In this document: positions 1 to 5,766 of the stretch, one piece after another
Position numbering within the stretch: position 1 is the stretch's first letter
Layout of the letters: the number at the start of each line of letters is the position of its first letter
Assembly: GCA_910579545.1 (NCBI GenBank)
Contig: CAJTVI010000038.1
Location: 1-24,285 of the forward strand
From: an uncultured Oscillospiraceae bacterium
GTDB taxonomy: Bacteria; Bacillota; Clostridia; Oscillospirales; Ruminococcaceae
Length of the DNA stretch: 24,285 bases
Direction: 5' to 3'
Notes under the pieces: generated by a model
Told to the model about the DNA's origin: nothing
Seen by the model: only the letters and a program-made list of their open reading frames with translations
Databases searched by the model: none
Program-made: the position numbers and the translations under genes

Positions 1-343
1 CCGAGGGCCGGGCCTGGCCGGCAGCCCCGCCCTCCGGCGCGCCGGCGTCAGCCGGGGCCGCCGGGCGGGGGACGCTGTTCTGCCGGGTCTGCCGGGGCAA
101 AACGGCCTGCCCCTGCACCGCCTCCACGCAGCGGCCAAGGGCCGGGGCGTTAAAGATGCTCAAGGCCGAGCTGAAGCTCACCGGGCAGAGCAGCCGGACC
201 AGCACCGCCAGCCAGAGGGCGCAGCACACCGCGCGGGGGGCGCGCAGCCGCCGCAGCGCCAGCACCGCCGCCAGCACCACCAGCGCCGTCACGGCGCCGT
301 ACACGCTCATGCGCCAAAGGGTCAAAAACAGGCTCGTCAGCAT
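1..343 (-). CDS. blaR1: BlaR1-type M56 sensor metalloprotease, N-terminal part (cut by window edge)
   Basis: An open frame starts at ATG 341-343 and runs off the left edge without a stop (114 codons seen). The start overlaps the end of blaI by 7 nt, so the two are probably translationally coupled. The visible protein begins with a hydrophobic helix (about residues 15-31), a short basic turn (RRLRAPR), a second hydrophobic helix (about 38-52) and then a CPVSFSSALSIFNAP stretch. That pattern is typical of the amino end of BlaR1/MecR1 antirepressors. In characterised relatives a membrane-embedded M56 zinc protease domain senses beta-lactams through an outer domain and triggers loss of BlaI. The HExxH motif and any sensor domain lie outside the window. 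After about residue 80 the sequence becomes Pro/Ala/Gly-rich. Family call is from N-terminal pattern plus pairing with BlaI. Confidence 0.8.
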   Translation of the reverse strand, partial: MLTSLFLTLWRMSVYGAVTALVVLAAVLALRRLRAPRAVCCALWLAVLVRLLCPVSFSSALSIFNAPALGRCVEAVQGQAVLPRQTRQNSVPRPAAPADAGAPEGGAAGQARPS

Positions 344-717
344 CCGTCCCCACCCCCTTTGGCCCGGTAGGCGGCCAGCATCGCCTCGATCTCGGCCGCC
401 TCCTCGGCGCTGATGCCCTTCTGGCCCAAAAAGGCCGCCACAAACTGGGGCAGGCTGCCCCCAAAGGTGTTTTCCACCACCTGCGCGCTGGCCTGGCGCT
501 GCACCTGCTCCTTGGGCACCAGGGCCCGCACGGTGGCGTTTTGGTTGCACAAAATGCCCTTGCCGCACAAATTTTTAAGCACCGTGTAGGTGGTGCTCTT
601 TTTCCAGCCCAGCTGCTCGGCACACAGCTTTACCAGCTGGGTGCTGGGCAGCGGCTCGTTTTCCCATACGATACAGGCAAAGCGGTATTCGCTCTCGCCA
701 AGACGTGTCTCTTTCAT
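337..717 (-). CDS. blaI: BlaI/MecI/CopY-family transcriptional repressor
   Basis: A 126-aa protein, the usual length for BlaI/MecI. The winged-helix DNA-binding region is in the first 70 residues: an N-terminal ESEYRFACIVWENEPLPSTQLVK helix pair, then a recognition helix around KKSTTYTVLKNLCGKGI, close to the TTVYTLLKRLVKKG type seen in the family. The C-terminal part (about 75-120) would be the dimerisation helices. BlaI dimers sit on dyad operators and are removed when BlaR1 is activated. The ATG at 715-717 has an AAGGAG Shine-Dalgarno 8 nt upstream. The gene precedes the M56 gene in a two-gene operon. Two dyads lie in its promoter/leader region (788-803 and 816-831), so autoregulation is likely. 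No beta-lactamase or resistance gene is present here. Confidence 0.93.
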   Translation of the reverse strand: MKETRLGESEYRFACIVWENEPLPSTQLVKLCAEQLGWKKSTTYTVLKNLCGKGILCNQNATVRALVPKEQVQRQASAQVVENTFGGSLPQFVAAFLGQKGISAEEAAEIEAMLAAYRAKGGGDGC

Positions 718-787
718 GGCAGGGTCTCCTTTTTTGATCAGTACGCGGGATGCGCCGGCGCAAAGGGGCCGGTGCGCCCCGCGAAAG

Positions 788-803
788 GTCTATGCGCATA
801 GAC
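788..803. promoter_or_regulatory. Probable BlaI operator 2, perfect 16-bp palindrome
   Basis: GTCTATGCGCATAGAC is a perfect 16-bp palindrome with the same GTCTA/TAGAC arms as the site at 816-831. It lies just downstream of the predicted blaI start site. The two dyads are 28 bp apart start to start, a little under three helical turns. Confidence 0.68.
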
Positions 804-814
804 TCACTATGGAC

Positions 815-843
815 AGTCTAACACCATAGACCTGCCTTGTCAA
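815..843 (-). promoter_or_regulatory. Promoter of the blaI-blaR1 operon
   Basis: On the minus strand TTGACA (838-843) is followed by a 17-nt spacer and TAGACT (815-820). The -35 is perfect and the -10 matches 4 of 6. Transcription would start near 808, giving a leader of about 90 nt before blaI. Confidence 0.75.
816..831. promoter_or_regulatory. Probable BlaI operator 1, overlapping the -10 box
   Basis: GTCTAACACCATAGAC has dyad arms GTCTA/TAGAC separated by 6 nt. It covers the -10 and part of the spacer of the blaI promoter, where bound repressor would block RNA polymerase. The same arms recur at 788-803. Assignment to BlaI is inferred from position and repetition. Confidence 0.65.
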
Positions 844-886
844 CCCCCGCGGCAAAATTTGGCGGTTTTTGCGCCGCCGGGGCATC

Positions 887-915
887 TTGACGAAGCCAAA
901 CGGCCTTGCTACAAT
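887..915 (+). promoter_or_regulatory. Promoter of the divergent membrane-protein gene
   Basis: TTGACG (887-892), a 17-nt spacer and TACAAT (910-915) form a near-consensus sigma-A promoter. The start site would be near 922. It is divergent from the blaI promoter; the two -35 boxes are 43 bp apart. Confidence 0.75.
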
Positions 916-965
916 AAATAAAAAGCTGACGCCGCGCACAAAAAAGTGTCCGGCGAGCAGCAAGC

Positions 966-2048
966 TTGAAAAAGGATGTGGTGTGTGTGGAGACCATGCA
1001 GGAGCTGAAAAACAAGAGCCTGCGCAAGGTGCTGCCGGTCTCGGTTTTGCTGATCGTGGGCAGCCTGGCCTTCTTTTTCTTCTATGGGTGCTATAAGCTG
1101 CCCCAGACGATCGCCCCCAAGAACCTGACCGAGGTCCCGGTGGACGAGTTGGAGGGCGCCGTTGTACAGGCGGACATCGACTATCTGTACGATTACTACA
1201 TGTACAGCGAGCAGACCCGCAATAACGTGCCCACCGGCACCATTACCAGCATCGAGTACCTGATCGACTGCGGCGATTACTACATGGGCCTGCGGGTGCC
1301 CCAGAACCTGGTCAAGGACACCAAGGCCATGCTCAAGCGCTGCCAGCAGGGGGACCTGAGCAGCGTGTTCAAGGTGCGCGGCATGGTGATGCCGATGGAC
1401 GGCACCCGGCTGCGCTACTATAAAGAGGCGCTCAACTACGACGATATGCCCGCCGCCCAGCAGGAAAAATTCCTGCTGCTGTACATTGATACGGACCAGA
1501 TCGGCGGCCACAACATCACGATGGTCTGGGTGGTGGCCGCGGCCTGCCTGGCGCTGCTGGTGTGGGGCATCGTGCGGCTGGTAAAGGCCTCGGGCGGCGG
1601 CTACCAGAAGGCGCTGCGCCGCAGGCTGGCCGCGATGGGGGATCCCACCCAGATGGAGGAGCGGTTTGACCAGTTCTACCAGTCGCGGGAGCCGGTGTCC
1701 GGCCTGCGGATGGACGATGAGTTTTTCCTGATCGAAAACGGCGCCAAGCAGGAGCTGATGCGCCCCTGGGAGGTGGCCTGGGCCTACCAGTGCACCACCA
1801 ACCATTACCGGGGGGTCATCAAGACCGGCACCAGCTACGCGCTGCGGCTGCGGCTGATGAACGGCAAGCAGCGGGACATCTCGATGGGCCAGGCCGAGGT
1901 GCAGGCCGCCTTGCAGGCCATGGGCCAGGCCATGCCCGGGGTGGTGCTGGGCTACAGCAAGGAGGTGGAGGCCAGCTACCGCCAGAACCGGGAAGCCTTC
2001 CGCCAGCGGTGGGAGGCCGCCCGCCCCGGCTGCACCGCCCGCAGCTGA
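966..2048 (+). CDS. Two-TM membrane protein of unknown function
   Basis: I do not recognise a characterised family with certainty; the layout recalls uncharacterised gut-clostridial proteins of the DUF6709 type, but that is from memory only. Counted from 966 (360 aa): TM helix about 24-41 (VSVLLIVGSLAFFFFYGC), an acidic extracytoplasmic domain of roughly 140 residues rich in Tyr and Asp, a second TM helix about 187-206, then a basic region and a cytoplasmic domain of about 150 residues. No catalytic motif is evident. The start is uncertain: TTG 966 is the longest frame, but AAAGGA at 971-976 lies inside it and better serves GTG 987; ATG 996 is also possible. It is transcribed alone between its own promoter (887-915) and a terminator (2185-2223). 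Confidence 0.72.
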   Translation: MKKDVVCVETMQELKNKSLRKVLPVSVLLIVGSLAFFFFYGCYKLPQTIAPKNLTEVPVDELEGAVVQADIDYLYDYYMYSEQTRNNVPTGTITSIEYLIDCGDYYMGLRVPQNLVKDTKAMLKRCQQGDLSSVFKVRGMVMPMDGTRLRYYKEALNYDDMPAAQQEKFLLLYIDTDQIGGHNITMVWVVAAACLALLVWGIVRLVKASGGGYQKALRRRLAAMGDPTQMEERFDQFYQSREPVSGLRMDDEFFLIENGAKQELMRPWEVAWAYQCTTNHYRGVIKTGTSYALRLRLMNGKQRDISMGQAEVQAALQAMGQAMPGVVLGYSKEVEASYRQNREAFRQRWEAARPGCTARS

Positions 2049-2056
2049 AACCCGCC

Positions 2057-2129
2057 GCCCCCGCGCGGCAGAACGTGGGCGCCGCGGGGGCCCCGGGCTA
2101 AAACGGCCCCGCCCCCGCGCGGCAAAACG
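2057..2129. repeat. Short direct repeat (19 nt, two copies)
   Basis: GCCCCCGCGCGGCAGAACG at 2057-2075 recurs at 2111-2129 with one mismatch (G to A). It sits in the GC-rich 3' flank of the membrane-protein gene. No function is evident. Confidence 0.5.
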
Positions 2130-2184
2130 CCCCGGCGCATATTGCGCAGACCCACAAAAACCTTTACCGGAGTTACCGGGTTTT

Positions 2185-2223
2185 GCCCGGCGGGCGGCCA
2201 GCCGCCCGCCGGGCGCTTTTTTT
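2185..2223 (+). terminator. Intrinsic terminator after the membrane-protein gene
   Basis: A perfect 13-bp GC stem (GCCCGGCGGGCGG with CCGCCCGCCGGGC, loop CCAG) is followed by GC and seven T. It lies 137 nt past the stop codon and just before the next promoter. Confidence 0.88.
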
Positions 2224-2225
2224 GC

Positions 2226-2254
2226 TTGCCCGCCGGCCCGCGCCGCGGTATACT
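2226..2254 (+). promoter_or_regulatory. Promoter of the larA-like gene
   Basis: TTGCCC (2226-2231), 17-nt spacer, TATACT (2249-2254). It begins 2 nt after the T-run of the preceding terminator. The start site would be near 2261, giving an 87-nt leader. Confidence 0.7.
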
Positions 2255-2298
2255 AAGGGCAGGGGCCTGCGCCCAGCAGGCAAAAACGCCCATTTTGC

Positions 2299-2321
2299 CC
2301 CGCGCCGGCCGCCGGCGCGGG
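2299..2321 (+). promoter_or_regulatory. Hairpin in the larA-like leader
   Basis: A perfect 10-bp stem CCCGCGCCGG/CCGGCGCGGG with loop CCG ends 26 nt before the start codon. It has no T-run, so it is not a normal terminator. It could affect translation or RNA stability; no riboswitch class is recognised. Confidence 0.45.
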
Positions 2322-2347
2322 CCGTATAAAAAAAGGGGGACGATCGA

Positions 2348-3622
2348 ATGCTCCAGCTGCCCTACGGAAAAGGCTTTATCCCATTTGACGAGGCCGGCGC
2401 GCAGGTGCTCACCTCCCGGGTGGGCGAGTTAAAGGCCGGGCAAAGCGGGCGCGCGCTGGTGCGCCAGGCGCTGCAAAACCCCATCGCCAGCCCCCGGCTG
2501 TGCGAGCTTGCCCGGGATAAAAAGCGCTGCACCGTAATTATTTCGGACCATACCCGCCCGGTGCCCAGCCAGGACATCCTGCCCGAGCTGCTGGCCGAGC
2601 TGCGGAGCCAGAACCCGGGCATCGAGGTGACCCTGCTGGTGGCCACCGGGTTCCACCGGCCCACCACCGCCGATGAACTGCGGGCCAAGCTGGGCGGGGA
2701 GCTCTTTGCGGCCGAGCGGGTGGCGGTGCACGACTGCGCCGACTCCCAAAGCAACGTGGCCATTGGCGCTCTGCCCTCCGGGGCGCCCCTGGTCATCGAC
2801 CGGCTGGCGGCCGACACCGACCTGCTGGTGTCCGAAGGGTTTATAGAGCCGCACTTTTTTGCCGGTTTTTCGGGCGGACGCAAGAGCGTGCTGCCCGGCG
2901 TGTGCGACCGGGTCACCGTGCTGGGCAACCACTGCGGGGCCTTTATCGACGACCCCTGCGCCCGCACCGGGGTTTTGCAGGGCAACCCCCTCCACCGGGA
3001 CATGGTGGCCGCGGCAAAGCTGGCAAAGCTGCGGTTTATCGTCAACGTGGTCATTGATGACGACAAGCGCACCGCGGCCGCCTTTGCGGGCGACCCCTTT
3101 GCGGCCCACGAGGCCGGGTGCGAATTTTTGCGCGGCTACTGCGAGGCCAGCGCCGACCCGGCCGATGTGGTCATTACCACCAACGGCGGCGCCCCGCTGG
3201 ACCAGAACCTCTACCAGTGCGTCAAGGGGCTCACCGCGGCCGAGGCGGCGGCCCGGCCGGGCGGGGTGCTGATCCTGGTGGCCGAATGTGCCGACGGCAC
3301 CGGCGGCGACGGCTTTTACAACACCCTCAAACAGTGCGAAAGCCCCGCCGCCCTCTACGAGCAGCTCAAAAATACCCCCCAAAACCAGACCATCCCGGAC
3401 CAGTGGGAAAGCCAGATCCTTGCCCGGATCCTCTGCGCCCACCCGGTGATCGCGGTGACCCGGCCGGCCCTTGCGGGCATCGTGGCCGATATGAAGATGC
3501 GCTTCGCCCCCACCCTGCAAGACGCCCTGGCCGAGGCGCGCCGGCTCTGCGGGGCGGGGGACGCCGCCCGGGTGGCGGCGATCCCCAACGGGGTGTCCAT
3601 CATCGTGCGCCCCCGCGCATAG
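2348..3622 (+). CDS. larA: LarA-family nickel-pincer racemase (DUF2088)
   Basis: A 424-aa protein of the lactate racemase superfamily, usual length. LarA interconverts D- and L-lactate using a nickel pincer nucleotide; other superfamily members racemise or epimerise other 2-hydroxyacids. Conserved landmarks are present: SDHTRPVP at 66-73, ATGFHRP with His103, EPHFFAGFSGGRKSVLPG with His169 and the cofactor-attaching Lys179, and VLGNH with His195, matching His108, His174, Lys184 and His200 of Lactiplantibacillus LarA. The C-terminal domain (about 270-424) has the usual TTNGGAPLDQNLYQ start. ATG 2348 follows an AGGGGGA Shine-Dalgarno. The cofactor genes larB, larC and larE are not in the window, so they would have to be elsewhere. 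Substrate cannot be fixed from sequence; the symbol denotes the family. Confidence 0.85.
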   Translation: MLQLPYGKGFIPFDEAGAQVLTSRVGELKAGQSGRALVRQALQNPIASPRLCELARDKKRCTVIISDHTRPVPSQDILPELLAELRSQNPGIEVTLLVATGFHRPTTADELRAKLGGELFAAERVAVHDCADSQSNVAIGALPSGAPLVIDRLAADTDLLVSEGFIEPHFFAGFSGGRKSVLPGVCDRVTVLGNHCGAFIDDPCARTGVLQGNPLHRDMVAAAKLAKLRFIVNVVIDDDKRTAAAFAGDPFAAHEAGCEFLRGYCEASADPADVVITTNGGAPLDQNLYQCVKGLTAAEAAARPGGVLILVAECADGTGGDGFYNTLKQCESPAALYEQLKNTPQNQTIPDQWESQILARILCAHPVIAVTRPALAGIVADMKMRFAPTLQDALAEARRLCGAGDAARVAAIPNGVSIIVRPRA

Positions 3623-3721
3623 GGGCAAAAGCCCGCGAAAGCCCGCCCCAAAGCGCCGCCCCGCGCCCTCGGCGGGCCAAACACGGCCCGCCCCGCCGGC
3701 GGGCAAAAAAGCACCCAAATC

Positions 3722-3763
3722 AAAACCCCGGCCCCGCGGCACAGCCGCGGGGCCGGGGCTTTT
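3722..3763. terminator. Bidirectional terminator between convergent genes
   Basis: A perfect 15-bp stem (3726-3740 with 3744-3758, loop ACA) is flanked by AAAA on the left and CTTTT on the right. It can therefore end transcripts from larA on the plus strand and from the amylase operon on the minus strand. A second 8-bp hairpin (3671-3692) lies nearby without a T-run. Confidence 0.85.
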
Positions 3764-3875
3764 ACAAACCGAATCACAGGCCCCATTTACAAGGCCAAAG
3801 CTATGGGCTGGGGTCATTGCGGGCCGGGGCCATTCAGGCCAGGGCCGCGGGCCGGCCTTACCAGCCCAGCCGCCC

Positions 3876-5750
3876 TTACCAGTCCAACTCGGCGCTGTCC
3901 GCTTTTGCGGGGAGCGGCCGGGAGGCGCTGGGCAGGTTTTCGCTCACCACCACCGTGTGGCCCCTGGGGTTCACCTCTACCGTCTGGCCGTCGGCGGCGG
4001 TGCGCAGCAAAAGCTTTGGGGTGCGGTTCACAATGATGTCGGCCGTCTGGGTAGGGCCGATGCGGCGGTAGTGCAAAACGCCCTGCCCGGCCGCCACAAA
4101 CTCGATCGGCCCCTCTTTAAAGGCGTCGCAGCTCTGGCGCAGCTCGGCCAGGCCCCGCAGCGCCGGGCGCAGCCGGGTCTCCAGGCCCTCCCAGTTGTAG
4201 TAGGCCCGGTTAAAGGGGTCCTTGTAGCCCTGCATGGCCATCTCGTCCCCGTAATAGATGCAGGGCACCCCCGGCAGGGTGTACAGGATGGTGTAGGCCA
4301 GGATCACCTGCCGGATGCCCTCCTCGTATTTTTCGCCCTTTACCCGGCGCTTGCTCTGCCAGTAGCGGTCGTGCTCGCCCACCGGCTCGTCGGCCAGGGC
4401 GGTCAGGGTGCGCTCGGTGTCGTGGCTGGCCAAAAAGTTCATCAGGGTGTGCAGGGCCGGGGCGGGGTAGTGCTCGCAGATCTCCATCACCCGCTCGGCA
4501 AACAGGCCGCCGCCGCCCCCCTTTACAAAATCAAGGATGGCGGTGCGGAAGGGGTAGTTCATCACCGCGTCCAGCCCCTTGCCCAGCAGGTAGGTGCGGC
4601 GCACATTGTAGGCCATCTTGGTGGTGGCGTCCTCCCACACCTCGCCCAGCAGGTAGCAGTCCTCCCCATGGGCCTTTACCGCCTTGCGGATGCGGCGGAT
4701 AAAGTTGTCGGGCAGTTCGTCCGCCACGTCCAGCCGAAAGCCGCTGGCCCCGCGGGAGAGCCAAGTGTCGATCACCCCGCCCTTGCCGCAGATAAACTCC
4801 TGGTAGGCCGGGTCGTTCTCGTTTACCTCGGGCAGGCTGGCAAAGCCCCACCAGCTGCGGTAGCCGCAGGCGTACTGGGGGCCAAAATCGTACCACCGGT
4901 AATAGGGGCTGGCGGGGTCGTGGTAGGCCCCGCTCACGCCGTAGCGCCCCTCCCGGTTAAAATACAGGCTGTCCGACCCGGTGTGGCTGAACACCCCGTC
5001 CAAAATGATCCGGATGCCATGCTGCTTTGCCTCGGCGCACAGCCGGCTGAACTCGGCGTTGGTGCCCAAAAGCGGGTCGGCGTTGAGGTAGTCGGCCGTG
5101 TTGTAGCGGTGGTTCGCGTGGGCCTCAAAGATGGGGTTGAGGTAGACCCAGCCCACCCCCATGCTTTTAAGGTAGGGCAGCTTTTGCCGGATGCCCTCAA
5201 AATCCCCGCCGTAGTAGTCGCAGTTCAAAAAGCCGCCGGTCTCGTTGGGCCAGAAATACGGCTCCCCCTGCTTGTGCTCCCGGTAGACCCGGTCGGGGAA
5301 GGGCATGGGCTTGTTCGGCCGGCCCTCGTAGAACCGGTCGGGGAAGATCTGGTAAAGCAGCGAGCCCTTGAGGGACTCGGGGGTGGCAAAATCCCGCTCG
5401 TACACGGTCAGCTGCCAGGCCGGGCCGTCCTCCTCCCAGCCGATCACCCCTTCGCCCCCCTGGCTGCGCCAGATCTTGCGAAAGTCGGAGTACAGGTCAA
5501 AATGGTAAAAGTAGAGGCCCACCGTCGGGACGGTCAGGGTGAGCTCAAACCGGCAGACCCCCTCCTCAGTGCCCGTCCAGGGCATCTGATGCTCCGCCGT
5601 CTCGCCGCCGTCCCGGCAAAGCACCAGGCGCGGCTCCACAAAACCGTACTGCTCGGGGATGGTCAGGCAAAAGCGCACAGGTTCGCCCGCGCGCACCGCC
5701 CCAAAGGGGGATTTATATTCCCGGAGCAGGCTGTTGTACAGTCGGTCCAT
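3876..5750 (-). CDS. GH13 alpha-amylase family enzyme, neopullulanase/cyclomaltodextrinase-like
   Basis: A 624-aa enzyme expected to hydrolyse alpha-1,4 (and perhaps alpha-1,6) links of maltodextrins or pullulan. Residues 1-120 form an N-terminal beta domain (YKSPFGAV near residue 12) like the CBM34 region of neopullulanases. The GH13 barrel starts at LLYQIFPDRF (131-140). Catalytic motifs are complete: DGVFSHTG with Asp251 and His256, GFRLDVADE with nucleophile Asp341, LLGEVW with acid/base Glu370, and ASHDTERTL with His443/Asp444. There is no signal peptide, so it is probably cytoplasmic. The frame is open further upstream, but ATG 5748-5750 lies 16 nt after the glycogen phosphorylase stop and gives the expected N-terminus. 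Its Shine-Dalgarno is poor (AGGA almost touching the ATG), suggesting coupled translation. Pullulanase, neopullulanase and alpha-glucosidase cannot be separated from sequence alone. Confidence 0.88.
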   Translation of the reverse strand: MDRLYNSLLREYKSPFGAVRAGEPVRFCLTIPEQYGFVEPRLVLCRDGGETAEHQMPWTGTEEGVCRFELTLTVPTVGLYFYHFDLYSDFRKIWRSQGGEGVIGWEEDGPAWQLTVYERDFATPESLKGSLLYQIFPDRFYEGRPNKPMPFPDRVYREHKQGEPYFWPNETGGFLNCDYYGGDFEGIRQKLPYLKSMGVGWVYLNPIFEAHANHRYNTADYLNADPLLGTNAEFSRLCAEAKQHGIRIILDGVFSHTGSDSLYFNREGRYGVSGAYHDPASPYYRWYDFGPQYACGYRSWWGFASLPEVNENDPAYQEFICGKGGVIDTWLSRGASGFRLDVADELPDNFIRRIRKAVKAHGEDCYLLGEVWEDATTKMAYNVRRTYLLGKGLDAVMNYPFRTAILDFVKGGGGGLFAERVMEICEHYPAPALHTLMNFLASHDTERTLTALADEPVGEHDRYWQSKRRVKGEKYEEGIRQVILAYTILYTLPGVPCIYYGDEMAMQGYKDPFNRAYYNWEGLETRLRPALRGLAELRQSCDAFKEGPIEFVAAGQGVLHYRRIGPTQTADIIVNRTPKLLLRTAADGQTVEVNPRGHTVVVSENLPSASRPLPAKADSAELDW

Positions 5751-5766
5751 ATCCTGCTGTGATGCA

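Noticed and set aside
3842..3893. Near-tandem duplication TTACCAGYCCA at the 3' end of the GH13 gene
   Set aside because: It is a short, imperfect repeat in very GC-rich DNA, with no sign of function.
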